From contig NZ_LFLZ01000002.1 in assembly GCF_001189845.1 (NCBI RefSeq), positions 248,001-312,000 of the forward strand: a stretch of 64,000 nucleotides of DNA, written 5' to 3'. Source of the DNA: Bradyrhizobium tropiciagri (GTDB lineage: Bacteria; Pseudomonadota; Alphaproteobacteria; Rhizobiales; Xanthobacteraceae). Below the pieces are notes generated by a model. The model was not told the origin of the DNA, made no database searches, and worked only from the letters and a program-made list of their open reading frames with translations. Shown one piece after another: positions 1-9,312 of this stretch (its first letter is position 1; each line of letters begins with the position of its first letter). A program made the position numbers and the translations under genes.

Positions 1-454
1 CACCACGCTCCTTCAGCCGGTCCACCGCCGCGACGGACAGATTGGCTGTCGCCAGCACCGGGGAAATCACGATCACGAGTCTCTCGTGCAGATCGCTCGG
101 CGCCTTGAAAAAATACTCCACGGCCACGAATGTTTCGGGCTCGCGATAAAGGCCGATATGGGCGACACGCGCCGTCGGCACGAGGTCCAGCATGCCTTCT
201 GCAAAAGTGACACCGGCGCGCAACACAGGTGCGAACACCAGTTTCTTGCCTGATATCTCCGGCGATTTCATTTTCGCCAGCGGTGTCTCGATCTCGACAT
301 CCGCCAGTGGCAGATCGCGGGTCACTTCGTAGCAGAGAAGCATCCCGATCTCCTTGAGGAGTTCTCGAAACGACTTGGTCGAGGTGTCCTTGCTGCGCAA
401 CAGTGTCAGCTTGTGCTGTACCAGCGGGTGGCTAACGATCGTGACTCCTTCCAT
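1..454 (-). CDS. uracil phosphoribosyltransferase paralogue with degenerate PRPP loop (partial, 3' end off the window)
   Basis: The reverse strand reads ATG at 454-452 and stays open to the window edge, giving about 151 residues of a Upp-family protein. It aligns almost residue for residue with the normal Upp at 3.2 kb ([50 protein letters not shown]). The PRPP-binding loop differs: where the normal protein has DPMLATGNS at residues 132-140, this one has SPVLATANL at 131-139, so the loop Asp and Gly and the terminal Ser are lost. It starts 16 bases after the URC4 stop and is the third gene of the minus-strand URC operon. Family knowledge says UPRT makes UMP from uracil and PRPP. I infer that this copy has lost or changed that activity and serves the URC pathway in another way. 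The C-terminal uracil-binding part is not visible. Confidence 0.85.
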   Translation of the reverse strand, partial: MEGVTIVSHPLVQHKLTLLRSKDTSTKSFRELLKEIGMLLCYEVTRDLPLADVEIETPLAKMKSPEISGKKLVFAPVLRAGVTFAEGMLDLVPTARVAHIGLYREPETFVAVEYFFKAPSDLHERLVIVISPVLATANLSVAAVDRLKERG

Positions 455-470
455 ACCGAGCCCCCCTGCC

Positions 471-1718
471 CTAAAACACCGTACCATCGCTGATGATCTT
501 GATCGGAGGCGACGCGTCGGCGCGGCGCTCACGCGCCAGCCGTCGGCCCGCAGCCCAGGTTCCTCCTTCGAGGATTTTCGCCAGCGGCAGCGCGTTTGCG
601 TCGAGCCCGAGACGACGCCGCACATCATCCGCGACGCGGTCGAGCAACGCCACCGTCAGCCCCCGCCATTCCACAACAAGCGGCGAAGCGACATCATGCT
701 CCCGGAATGCATCGCCCTCGTCGCAGAATGTCAGCACGCCATTGTCGAGGAAAAGACCACCATTTCGATACTCGGCAAGGCCGGTCAACCCATCGATATC
801 GGTCACGGCAATGCCAGCATTCTGCAGCGGCTCGATCAGCGAATAGGCCAACCACTGCGAAAGCTTGTGCAACGGCATGAGCTGGCTGGTCACATCGTCA
901 GTCGCCAGGACCGGATGCTTCCAGCAATCACCGAGCGCGATCCCGCCAAGCCTCAGTCGCGACGGCCAGATCGGCCCAAGCTCCGTCAAAAGCACCGACA
1001 GTATCGTCGGCGCGGGAAGTCTGCGATCGTCGGTCAGCGATGCCAGCCGATCGAACAGCCCGCCGGGCCGCGGCGTATCGCAGCTGCCGAAGACATCGGA
1101 CTTCGCGGCCACCAGGCGGCCGAGGCTGCGCAACAGATTCACCCTGCCGTCGACGCCGACCAGCGGATTGGCGTCCGACACCTGCATGCCGCGTGCGAGG
1201 TCGGTCACGGATAGATTCGCGAGCACCTCGGCATCGGCGCGAAGCGGCTGCCGCTGATCGCAGGAGAATGCGCCAGCGGCAAACATCGCAAGCGAGACCA
1301 GTCCCAATCCCTCCGAACGGCCAATCGCCGATCCGGTCACAGGGTCGTGGTAACGCCATGATGGCCCGGCGCCGGCGTCGAGAAAGACGCTGACCATGGC
1401 CAGATCGAATTCGGCACGGGCCCGTGCCGCGGAATCCTGCCATGCGACCCGGTCAGCCAGGGCCGTCCAGCGATCGGCACCGTCACTAGAAAAATGCCGC
1501 CAGCGCGAATGGAACGGCACGGCCAGCGAGGGATACGCCTTTCGCGTGGTCTCCACCACCAGTTCGGCCGTCGCATCCATGCGGTCGAGGTCGACGTGGA
1601 AGTTCGGCAGCCGGTCCTCGAGGCCGACGGCAAGAAGCTTGTGCGCGCGCTCGCGCACCGCGCCTGCATTGAGCAACGACAGGGCCGCCGACGCCTCGGG
1701 GCTCACAGCCGCGCTCAA
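471..1718 (-). CDS. URC4/urg3-like protein (DUF1688), uracil catabolism
   Basis: A 415-residue protein matching the DUF1688 family, whose yeast member URC4 is needed for the URC route of uracil degradation. Recognisable parts are the N-terminal [15 protein letters not shown], the segment [24 protein letters not shown] near residue 68 and a C-terminal [14 protein letters not shown]. No catalytic motif is known to me. Its ATG at 1718 overlaps the stop of the upstream URC1-like gene by four bases (ATGA), so the two are translationally coupled, and the degenerate UPRT follows 16 bases downstream. The family call rests on sequence pattern and on the URC1-URC4-UPRT neighbourhood, which matches the yeast gene set. 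The chemical step catalysed by URC4 is not settled. Confidence 0.85.
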   Translation of the reverse strand: MSAAVSPEASAALSLLNAGAVRERAHKLLAVGLEDRLPNFHVDLDRMDATAELVVETTRKAYPSLAVPFHSRWRHFSSDGADRWTALADRVAWQDSAARARAEFDLAMVSVFLDAGAGPSWRYHDPVTGSAIGRSEGLGLVSLAMFAAGAFSCDQRQPLRADAEVLANLSVTDLARGMQVSDANPLVGVDGRVNLLRSLGRLVAAKSDVFGSCDTPRPGGLFDRLASLTDDRRLPAPTILSVLLTELGPIWPSRLRLGGIALGDCWKHPVLATDDVTSQLMPLHKLSQWLAYSLIEPLQNAGIAVTDIDGLTGLAEYRNGGLFLDNGVLTFCDEGDAFREHDVASPLVVEWRGLTVALLDRVADDVRRRLGLDANALPLAKILEGGTWAAGRRLARERRADASPPIKIISDGTVF

Positions 1719-2962
1719 TACTTGTCGAGCGAGCGGCCGACGAAGTCCCGCTCGGTTGGCTCCTCGGCCGAGTAGTAGCCGGCCGCCTTCTTGGCGACGA
1801 TCTCCACTTGGGCATCGGCCGGCACCAGATCGTCGGGGATCGGCACGCGCTCGACGATGTCGATGCCTTGGCTCACCAGCGCGTCATACTTCATGTCGCT
1901 CATCGAAACGAAGCGATCGATCCGCTTCAGTCCGAGCCAGTGCACGACATCAGGCATCAACTGCTGGAATCGGGCATCCTGAACCCCCGCGACGCATTCG
2001 GTACGTTCGAAATACTGGGCGGCGGCATCGCCGCCGTCCTGCCGCTTTCGCGCATTGTAGACTAGGAATTTGGTCACCTCACCGAGGGCGCGACCTTCCT
2101 TGCGGTTGTAGATGATGATGCCGAGCCCGCCGGTCTGTCCGGCGCGCACGCATTCCTCGATGCCGTGCAGCAGATATGGGCGGCAGGTGCAGATGTCCGA
2201 GCCGAACACGTCGGAGCCGTTGCATTCGTCATGCACGCGGCAGGTGATTCTGGTGCGATGGTCCGGCAGTTTGGCGACGTCGCCGAACAAATAGGCCGTG
2301 GTGCCACCGATCGGCGGCAGGAACACGTGAAGGTCAGGCCGTGTCACCAGTTCCGGAAACATGCCGGCTGTCTGCTCGAACAATTGCCGGCGCAGATTGC
2401 TTTCGGTCGTGGCGAAGCGCGCTGCGATTCCGGGCAGATACCAGACCGGGTCGATCGCGATCTTGACAACGGAGACGCTGCCACTCTCGTGAACGACAAC
2501 ACCGTCACGCTTGAGCCGACCGGCGGCGATCGCCGCATGTAACTCGGGCAAATCGAGGCGGGCGCGGGTGACGGCAATGCTCGGACGGATATCGACGCCC
2601 TCGGCGATCTCTTTCGCGAACGCCTCTGCAGCAAGGTGTCCCCATGGATCGAGCGAGACGATCCGGTTCGGATCGGTCCATTGCGGGAATGGCCCAACCG
2701 TGGCGGCAGGTTGCGTATTGGTCAAGTCCGGACGCCGGATCGGGTCGAGTGCGCCCGACGAGACCGCCAGCGCGCGATAGATCGAATAGGAGCCGCTGTG
2801 GGTGCCGATGACATTGCGCTGCTGGGGGCGTGAAACCGTCCCGATCACCGGCCCGCGCTCACGCGCCGTGGCCGCTCCCCAATGAATCGGGAAATCGATC
2901 TTCGCGCCCGGCGCCGGATGGGATGTAATCCGGATATGATCAGTTCGATTAGAGCGAGTCAT
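1715..2962 (-). CDS. URC1-like GTP cyclohydrolase II family protein
   Basis: A 415-residue protein with a GTP cyclohydrolase II core in its C-terminal half. RVHDEC at residues 242-247 followed by ICTC gives Cys247, Cys258 and Cys260, with the spacing of the RibA zinc site. YNRKEGRALGE (about 285-295) stands in place of the RibA YxxQEGRGIGL segment. An N-terminal extension of about 200 residues is absent from riboflavin-pathway RibA and is typical of the URC1 type. In the yeast URC pathway URC1 is essential for uracil breakdown and probably opens a pyrimidine ring on a nucleotide-like substrate. The gene starts at ATG 2962, leads the minus-strand operon, and diverges from the normal upp at 3237. 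The substitutions in the RibA signature argue against a riboflavin role. Confidence 0.85.
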   Translation of the reverse strand: MTRSNRTDHIRITSHPAPGAKIDFPIHWGAATARERGPVIGTVSRPQQRNVIGTHSGSYSIYRALAVSSGALDPIRRPDLTNTQPAATVGPFPQWTDPNRIVSLDPWGHLAAEAFAKEIAEGVDIRPSIAVTRARLDLPELHAAIAAGRLKRDGVVVHESGSVSVVKIAIDPVWYLPGIAARFATTESNLRRQLFEQTAGMFPELVTRPDLHVFLPPIGGTTAYLFGDVAKLPDHRTRITCRVHDECNGSDVFGSDICTCRPYLLHGIEECVRAGQTGGLGIIIYNRKEGRALGEVTKFLVYNARKRQDGGDAAAQYFERTECVAGVQDARFQQLMPDVVHWLGLKRIDRFVSMSDMKYDALVSQGIDIVERVPIPDDLVPADAQVEIVAKKAAGYYSAEEPTERDFVGRSLDKY

Positions 2963-3236
2963 CGCGCACCAACGGATATCGACTGACGGCCGGGCGGACA
3001 GGCCGGGTTTCCGGCAATCGGGGGATTCTCTAGTATGGCCGAATCGCGCCTGAAGACAACGGCCGTTTCGGAAGGCGCGGGCATTAACAGCAGAGTTTAC
3101 GACGCGATCATGACCTTTGCAGCGATGCCCGCCCCTGTTTGCCCGCCCAATGAACGAAGCGGCACCCGATGGTCAGAAGCAGCATGGGCACGCTCCTTGC
3201 ACAACATCCCACGCGCCCCCCGGATAAAGCAATCTC

Positions 3237-3869
3237 ATGACCAAGAGCGTAAACCTCGTCAGCCATCCCCTGGTCCAGCACAAGCTCTCGCTGATGCGCG
3301 ACAAGGACCGCTCGACCAAGGGATTTCGCGAGCTTCTGAACGAGATCGGAATGCTGCTCTGCTATGAGGTCACCCGGGACTTGCCGTTGGAGATGGTCGA
3401 CATCGATACGCCGGTCGCTGCGATGAAGGCACCGAAAATCGCTGGCAAGAAACTCACACTCGCTCCGATTTTGCGGGCGGGCGTCGGATTTCTCGACGGG
3501 ATGCTGGCGCTCGTTCCCTCAGCGCGCGTAGCGCATATCGGCCTCTATCGGGATCCGGAAACACTTGAAGCCGTGGAATACTTCTTTAAGGCGCCGCAGG
3601 ATGTGTCGGAGCGCATCGTGATCCTCCTGGATCCGATGCTTGCCACCGGAAACTCAGCCTGTGCTGCGGTCAGCCTGCTCAAGTCGCGAGGCGCCCGAGA
3701 CATCCGGTTCGTCTGCCTGCTCGCCGCTCCCGAGGGGATCGCCCGATTTCAGGATGAGTGTCCCGACGTCCCGATCTGGACGGTTGCGATCGACGAAAGA
3801 CTGAACGATCACGGTTACATCGTGCCAGGCTTGGGCGATGCCGGGGACCGCATGTTCGGCACCAAGTAG
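3237..3869 (+). CDS. upp: uracil phosphoribosyltransferase
   Basis: A full-length 210-residue Upp that converts uracil and PRPP to UMP in the cytosol. The PRPP loop is canonical ([11 protein letters not shown], residues 131-140). The C-terminal uracil-binding segment is the family standard, [17 protein letters not shown]. It diverges from the URC1-like gene, with 274 bases between the two starts. In the yeast URC pathway a UPRT (URC6) supplies UMP, so this enzyme may both salvage uracil and feed the neighbouring catabolic genes. It is closely related to the broken-loop paralogue at 1-454, which looks like a local duplication followed by divergence. Confidence 0.93.
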   Translation: MTKSVNLVSHPLVQHKLSLMRDKDRSTKGFRELLNEIGMLLCYEVTRDLPLEMVDIDTPVAAMKAPKIAGKKLTLAPILRAGVGFLDGMLALVPSARVAHIGLYRDPETLEAVEYFFKAPQDVSERIVILLDPMLATGNSACAAVSLLKSRGARDIRFVCLLAAPEGIARFQDECPDVPIWTVAIDERLNDHGYIVPGLGDAGDRMFGTK

Positions 3870-4281
3870 ACGTACGGCATCGGCTCTGATGAAAATGCGA
3901 TCAACCTGACCGATTTTGTGCGCACGCCCCATGCCCCTCATATTGCTCGAGGCCAACGAAAGGATCCATCAACACACAACGGCCGGCAGCGCCTTCGAAC
4001 GCGGAAAGCTTCGATGGGGTCGGCATTGGCTTGCGAAAAGACCTTTTTTGACATCGCCTCAATCGCTTACGTAACTAAGCCTGAGGAAGCTGGCTAACGC
4101 GACAGCTTGACCTGCGAAATCGGGTCAGAGCGGCGCAGGCGACTGCGTCGAACGGCGGAATGTGCCCAGTTTTTGGGTCCACTGTCGCAATTTTTGGCAC
4201 ACCTGTTGCATCCCATCACGCATCGCGCCCCGAGCGACAGTTCGCCCTGGGTCCTCGGTGAAACGATGCGGTATGGTGCGG
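3870..4281. other. intergenic region upstream of the polyamine-type ABC operon
   Basis: There are 412 bases without a credible gene. The reading frame of the ATPase is open upstream to 4162, but the translated segment (FWVHCRNFWHTCC and following) has no family character, so it is treated as leader. A candidate promoter lies at 4048-4077. I see no terminator with a clear T-run behind upp. Confidence 0.5.
4048..4077 (+). promoter_or_regulatory. candidate sigma-70-type promoter for the ABC operon
   Basis: TTGACA at 4048-4053 is followed after 18 bases by TAACTA at 4072-4077. It lies about 200 bases before the ATPase start and is the best promoter-like pair in the gap. Confidence 0.4.
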
Positions 4282-5316
4282 ATGACGACGACGGCGGCGC
4301 TCGAACTGGTGCAATTGACGAAGATGTACGGCGGCGTCACCGCCGTTGACGCCATCAACCTCAGGATTCCTGCCGGCTCCTATTGTTGCCTGCTCGGACC
4401 GTCCGGCTGCGGCAAAACATCCACACTGCGCATGGTGGCCGGTCATGAATCGGTGACCTCAGGCGACATCCTTGTCGGGCCGAAGAATGTGACGGACTTG
4501 CCGCCTGCCGATCGAAGCACGGCGATGATGTTCCAGTCTTACGCCCTGTTCCCTCATCTTTCCGTCATCGACAATGTCGGCTTCGCCTTGAAGATGAAAG
4601 GCGTAGCCAAGGCCGTGCGCCATGCCGAGGCCAGAAAATTGCTGGAGCTCGTCGACATGCAGCCTTATGCGGCAAGGCTACCCGGCCAGCTTTCGGGCGG
4701 CCAGCAGCAGCGCGTGGCGCTGGCGCGCGCGCTGATCACCTCTCCCCAAATCCTGCTGCTGGATGAGCCGCTTTCGGCGCTTGATCCGTTTTTGCGACTG
4801 CGGATGCGAGCCGAACTGAAAAAGCTGCAGCGCGAGCTCGGGCTGACCTTCATCCATGTGACGCACGGCCAAGACGAGGCGATGGCGCTGGCCGACATCG
4901 TGGTGCTGATGAACGGCGGCCGGATCGAGCAGCAGGGTTCGCCGCGTGACATCTTCAACCATCCCCGAACCGAGTTCACGGCAAAGTTCATCGGCGGCCA
5001 CAATGTCATTGCGGTGGGCGGTGAGACCTTCGCAGTTCGGGTCGATCGGCTGATGCTGAAAAGGCCGAGCGAAGCCGTCGCTGGTCCGTCGGTTGCGGGC
5101 ACCATCAGCGAGGTCGAATACCAGGGGACCTATGTCCGGGTCGTCATCGCCATCGAGGGCGGACCGGAGATCTCGGCCCAGGTCACCGAAACCGAATTCG
5201 ACGCCGCCAACTACGCCGTCGGTGAGCGCGTTCTCGCCACATGGGATCCGGCCCAAGCCAGCCTTCTCAAGTCCACCAGTTCTGCAATCGTCCGGTCGCC
5301 TGAAAAGGCAGCGTGA
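4282..5316 (+). CDS. ABC transporter ATP-binding protein, spermidine/putrescine (PotA) type
   Basis: This is the cytoplasmic ATPase of an importer. It has Walker A GPSGCGKTS, signature LSGGQQQRVALARAL, Walker B LLLDEPLSALD, a switch His in IHVTHGQDEAM, and a C-terminal TOBE-like domain after about residue 240. The start is put at ATG 4282 (MTTTAALELVQLTKMYGG); ATG 4273 is equally possible, and the 40 residues encoded upstream look non-coding. Its stop overlaps the reading frame of the binding protein, and two permeases follow, so this is one operon with the racemase and hydantoinase genes downstream. The family moves polyamines or other small cations. The neighbours suggest a hydantoin, allantoin or other cyclic ureide instead, but the substrate is inference. 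Confidence 0.9.
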   Translation: MTTTAALELVQLTKMYGGVTAVDAINLRIPAGSYCCLLGPSGCGKTSTLRMVAGHESVTSGDILVGPKNVTDLPPADRSTAMMFQSYALFPHLSVIDNVGFALKMKGVAKAVRHAEARKLLELVDMQPYAARLPGQLSGGQQQRVALARALITSPQILLLDEPLSALDPFLRLRMRAELKKLQRELGLTFIHVTHGQDEAMALADIVVLMNGGRIEQQGSPRDIFNHPRTEFTAKFIGGHNVIAVGGETFAVRVDRLMLKRPSEAVAGPSVAGTISEVEYQGTYVRVVIAIEGGPEISAQVTETEFDAANYAVGERVLATWDPAQASLLKSTSSAIVRSPEKAA

Positions 5317-5333
5317 TACAAAAGGAGATAGTC

Positions 5334-6626
5334 ATGGCCAAATCCTCGAAAATCAATCGTGGCATCAACCGTCGCGCGGTGTTGAAGGGCGCGGCCGGCG
5401 CGGTTGGCCTTGCAGCAGGTTCAGGCGCAATTACCGGATTCCCCTATGTCCACGCCGCCGATCCGAAAGTCCTGCGCTATCTCGGCACGGCGGTCAACGA
5501 AGGCGACGAGATCTCAAAGAAGTGCCTGGCAGATACCGGGATCAAGATCGAGTACATCACGGCAACCACTGACGATGTGACCAAGCGCGTGATTACCCAG
5601 CCGAACTCGTTCGACGTGCTGGATACGGAATATTTTTCGCTGAGGAAGCTCGTGCCGTCGGGCAATATCTTTGCGCTCGACGCCAGGAAGATCAAGGAAT
5701 TCGACAACATCACGCCGGTGTTCACCAAGGGTCAGTTGCCGAACGGTAAGAAGATCGGTGATCAGGGCACCGCGCCATGGAAGGTGCTCTATCTCGAGGG
5801 CGCGAACTCGAAGACATTCTCCAAGACGCCGACCGAGTTCGTGACGCTGATCCCCACCGTCTACAACGCCGATACGCTCGGCATCCGGCCCGACCTGATC
5901 AAGCGGCCGATTTCATCCTGGACCGAACTGCTCAACCCCGAATTCAAGGGCAAGGCCTCGATTCTCAACATTCCGTCGATTGGAATCATGGATGCCGCGA
6001 TGGTGGTCGAAGCCAGCGGTCAACACACCTATGCCGACAAGGGCAACATGACGAAGCCCGAGATTGATCTCACCATGAAGATCATGACGGAAGCCAAGAA
6101 GGCCGGCCAGTTCCGCGCGTTCTGGAAGGACTTCAACGAGTCCGTCAACCTGATGGCATCGGGTGAAACCGTCATCCAGTCGATGTGGTCGCCCGCGGTC
6201 ACCAAGGTACGCTCGATGGGAATCCCCTGCACCTTCCAGCCGCTCAAGGAAGGCTATCGCTCGTGGGCGTCGGGCTTCTGCGTCTCGAAGGCGGTTTCGG
6301 GGCCCAAGCTCGATTGGGCCTATGAATTCGTGAATTGGTATCTGTCGGGCTGGGCAGGCGCCTATCTCAATCGTCAGGGCTATTATTCCGCTGTGCTGTC
6401 GACCGCCAAGGCCAACATGACGGCGGACGAGTGGGGCTACTGGATGGAAGGTAAGGCCGCCGTCAACGACATCAAGGCGCCCGACGGCACCATTCTCGAG
6501 AAGGCCGGCGCCAAGCGTGACGGCGGATCCTACGACGATCGCATGGGCGCCGTCGCCTGCTGGAACGCGGTCATGGACGAGAACGATTACATGGTGCGCA
6601 AGTGGAATGAATTCATCGCCGCTTGA
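5334..6626 (+). CDS. ABC transporter substrate-binding protein, PotD-like, Tat-exported
   Basis: A periplasmic binding protein of about 430 residues. The start is ATG 5334, preceded by the Shine-Dalgarno AAAGGAGA; a longer frame from 5313 adds only seven residues. The N-terminus carries a twin-arginine signal, NRRAVLKGAAGAVGLAAGSG, ending near GFPYVHA, so it is probably exported folded. The body fits the PotD/PotF class, with a C-terminal region of aromatic residues (WKDFNESVNLMASGE, WAYEFVNWYLSG). It sits between the ATPase and the two permeases of the same importer. Ligand unknown. Confidence 0.88.
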   Translation: MAKSSKINRGINRRAVLKGAAGAVGLAAGSGAITGFPYVHAADPKVLRYLGTAVNEGDEISKKCLADTGIKIEYITATTDDVTKRVITQPNSFDVLDTEYFSLRKLVPSGNIFALDARKIKEFDNITPVFTKGQLPNGKKIGDQGTAPWKVLYLEGANSKTFSKTPTEFVTLIPTVYNADTLGIRPDLIKRPISSWTELLNPEFKGKASILNIPSIGIMDAAMVVEASGQHTYADKGNMTKPEIDLTMKIMTEAKKAGQFRAFWKDFNESVNLMASGETVIQSMWSPAVTKVRSMGIPCTFQPLKEGYRSWASGFCVSKAVSGPKLDWAYEFVNWYLSGWAGAYLNRQGYYSAVLSTAKANMTADEWGYWMEGKAAVNDIKAPDGTILEKAGAKRDGGSYDDRMGAVACWNAVMDENDYMVRKWNEFIAA

Positions 6627-6713
6627 TGCAATCCAGATGACTTGAGCGGCAGGACTTGCCGGGCCAAAGCGTATGGCAAGTCCTGCTTCGCCATCACCGC
6701 GACCGGCCTTTCA

Positions 6714-7595
6714 ATGACGCAAGACCGCAAGACCTTCGTTGCCTGGCTGCAAGCCGCACCGATGATGCTCGTTTTCGCGCTGTTCTTTCTGCTGCCGTTG
6801 CTCTTCGTGACGATCGTCAGCGCATGGGACTACAACGAATATGAGATGATTCCGGCCTTCAGCCTGCGCGGCTACACCGATACGTTCGAAGGATGCATTG
6901 CCGACCTGCCCAATCTCTGCACCATCCTGAAGACCTATCTGAACACGCTGAAATTATGCCTGCTGACCTGGGGCCTGACCCTGCTGATCGGCTTTACTGT
7001 CGCCTATTTTCTCGCGTTCCACGTCCGATCCAAGACCTGGCAGATCGTGCTCACCCTGCTTTGCACCATCCCTTTCTGGACGTCGAACGTCATCCGCATG
7101 ATTGCGTGGATTCCGCTTCTTGGCCGGAACGGATTGGTCAACAGGGGCCTCGAGGGCGCAGGTTTGATCAAACAGCCGCTGGAGTGGCTGCTGTTCTCCG
7201 AGTTTTCGGTCGTGCTCGCTCTCGTTCACCTCTTCACGTTCTTCATGGTGGTGCCGATCTTCAATTCGATGATCCGCATCGACAAGCGGTTGATCGAAGC
7301 CGCCTATGATGCCGGCGCCAGCGGATGGCAGACGCTGGTGAACGTCATCATTCCGCTGACCAAACCCGGTATCGTCATCGGCTCGATCTTCGTGATCACG
7401 ATCGTGATGGGAGATTTCGTCACGATAGGCGTGATGGGCGGCCAGCAGATTGCGTCGGCCGGGAAGATCATTGAGTCGCGCCTGAATGCGTTGCAGTTTC
7501 CGGCGGCGGCAGCCAACGCGGTCATCCTGCTCGGCGTCACGATCCTGATCATTTCGGCGCTGACCCGGATCGTCGATATCCGTAAGGAGCTGTGA
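6714..7595 (+). CDS. ABC transporter permease, PotB type
   Basis: An inner-membrane permease of about 293 residues with six or so hydrophobic segments, starting with MMLVFALFFLLPLLFVTIV. The EAA loop is visible as EAAYDAGASGWQTLVNVIIPLTKPG, which docks on the ATPase. I choose ATG 6714 (MTQDRKTFVAWLQ); the frame is open from 6642, but the added 24 residues are Cys- and Arg-rich and unlike a permease. The second permease begins one base after this stop. Confidence 0.88.
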   Translation: MTQDRKTFVAWLQAAPMMLVFALFFLLPLLFVTIVSAWDYNEYEMIPAFSLRGYTDTFEGCIADLPNLCTILKTYLNTLKLCLLTWGLTLLIGFTVAYFLAFHVRSKTWQIVLTLLCTIPFWTSNVIRMIAWIPLLGRNGLVNRGLEGAGLIKQPLEWLLFSEFSVVLALVHLFTFFMVVPIFNSMIRIDKRLIEAAYDAGASGWQTLVNVIIPLTKPGIVIGSIFVITIVMGDFVTIGVMGGQQIASAGKIIESRLNALQFPAAAANAVILLGVTILIISALTRIVDIRKEL

Positions 7596-7596
7596 G

Positions 7597-8475
7597 ATGA
7601 GCGAGAGGCGGCCGAGGTCCTTTTACTTTCTCGCTGCGTTCTTCAGCGCCTATGTCCTGTTCCTCTATGGACCAATGTTCGCGATCTACATCCTGTCGTT
7701 CCAAGGCCCCGATGGTGGTCTGACCTTCCCCATGAACGGCGTGTCGCTAGTGTGGTTCGGCAAGGTGTTCTCGGGTTCGGGCATCGTCGACATCGGGGCA
7801 GCATTCAAGCGATCGCTTCAGCTCGGCCTCATGGTCATGGTGTTGACGGTCGTTCTTTCCGTTTCGGCCGGCCTCGCCTTCCGCAGATCGTTCCGCGGTG
7901 CGACCTTTCTGTTTTATGTTGCGATCGCAAGCCTGATCATGCCCTCGATCATCACCTCGCTCGGCATCGCCCTGGAATTCCGCCTGCTTGACGATTTCAT
8001 CATCAAGAGCGGCGCTGCGAATTGGACGACGGCGATGGGGCTTTTCACGTCCGGCCTCGGCGCGCATCTGACCTGGACCCTGCCCTTCGGCCTGTTGATC
8101 ATGTTTGCGATCTTCAACAGGTTCGATGGCCGTCTTGAAGAGGCGGCGCGCGACCTCGGCGCAACGCCTTGGCAAACATTTCGCCATGTCGTGCTACCTA
8201 TTATCCTGCCGTCCGTCGTGGGTATCGGCCTGTTCGGATTTACCTTGTCCTGGGACGAACTCGCACGATCGAGCCAGACCATCGGCTCGGTCAACACGCT
8301 GCCGCTCGATTTGCAGGGTCTGACAACCACCGTGACAAAGCCGGACATCTATGCGCTGGGAACACTGACGAGCGCGGTATCCTTTCTCGTGATTTTTTCG
8401 GCGCTCGTTGTCATTCTCGTGCTTCAGGCCCGGCAACGACGCCACGGGTCGGACGCCGGCAAGGGAATGGTGTAG
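7597..8475 (+). CDS. ABC transporter permease, PotC type
   Basis: The second membrane subunit, 292 residues, begins MSERRPRSFYFLAAFF with six predicted membrane segments. Its EAA loop reads EEAARDLGATPWQTFRHVVLPIILPS. It follows the first permease almost without a gap and precedes the racemase by ten bases. With the other three subunits it forms a complete four-gene importer. Confidence 0.88.
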   Translation: MSERRPRSFYFLAAFFSAYVLFLYGPMFAIYILSFQGPDGGLTFPMNGVSLVWFGKVFSGSGIVDIGAAFKRSLQLGLMVMVLTVVLSVSAGLAFRRSFRGATFLFYVAIASLIMPSIITSLGIALEFRLLDDFIIKSGAANWTTAMGLFTSGLGAHLTWTLPFGLLIMFAIFNRFDGRLEEAARDLGATPWQTFRHVVLPIILPSVVGIGLFGFTLSWDELARSSQTIGSVNTLPLDLQGLTTTVTKPDIYALGTLTSAVSFLVIFSALVVILVLQARQRRHGSDAGKGMV

Positions 8476-8485
8476 AACCAACCTC

Positions 8486-9219
8486 ATGCGCATCCTGATC
8501 GTCAACCCGAACACCACCGCCGCCATGACGGAAAAGATCGGCCGAGCCGGCCGCGCCGTTGCCGCCCAGGGGACGGAGATCATCGCCGTCAACCCGGCGG
8601 ATGGGCCGGTCTCCATCGAAGGTATTATGACGAGGCATTTTCGGTGCCCGGGCTGCTGGCCGAAATCGTCCAAGGCGACGCAACAGGCGTTTCTGCTCAC
8701 ATCATTGCTTGTTTCGACGATACCGGCCTCGATGCGGCGCGCTGCATCGCGCAGGCTCCCGTCATCGGTATCGGCGAGGCGGCGTTTCGTTTGGCCACGA
8801 TGCTCGGTCATCGCTTCACGGTCGTGACCACCCTCTCCCGGTCCATTGCGGCCGTTGAGAACAATCTTTTGAAGTACGGGCTGGCCAGCCGGTGCGCGAG
8901 GGTGCGCGCATGCGAAGTGCCCGTTCTGTCACTCGACGACCCCGCGTCCAATGCGGTCGCACAGATCAGCGCGGAAATCGAACGATCGAAGCGGGAGGAC
9001 CACGCCGAAGTGGTCGTGCTCGGATGCGCCGGCATGGCCGATTTGGCCGCGCGGCTTTCGGAAACCCACGGGCTGCCCGTGATCGACGGGGTCGCGTGTG
9101 CGGTCAAGCTGGCGGAAGCGTTCGGAACGTTGGGTCTCAGGACATCCAAGATTGGGGCTTATGCGCAGCCGCGACCAAAGGCGTATCTCGGGTCTTTCGC
9201 ACCATGCGAACCCCGTTAG
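8486..9219 (+). pseudogene. Asp/Glu/hydantoin (allantoin) racemase, frameshifted
   Basis: The N-terminal part (MRILIVNPNTTAAMTEKI) reads from ATG 8486. The rest, from the segment YYDEAFSVPGLL, continues in another frame to 9219. A one-base deletion near 8621-8623 explains the break; restoring one base gives a continuous protein of about 244 residues. Both catalytic cysteines of the family are present (ACFDDTG and LGCAGMADL). The family racemises hydantoins or allantoin, which fits the hydantoinase that follows and the purine-to-allantoin genes 10 kb away. No other lesion is seen, so it may be a sequencing error or a very young pseudogene. Confidence 0.85.
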
Positions 9220-9312
9220 CGCCCCTTCTGCGATCCATGGCGACGGTCCGACGAACCAAGACTATACTATCTGAGGGCAAGCGAAGCCGGCAGATTCGAC
9301 CGAGAATGCTAC

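Noticed and set aside
1715..2962. Riboflavin biosynthesis (ribA) as the function
   Set aside because: The zinc site fits, but the YxxQEGRGIGL segment is altered, there is a 200-residue N-terminal extension, and the neighbours are URC4 and UPRT, not riboflavin genes.
3035..3367. Small plus-strand frame upstream of and overlapping upp
   Set aside because: It is a shadow of upp in another frame; no family match and no ribosome site.
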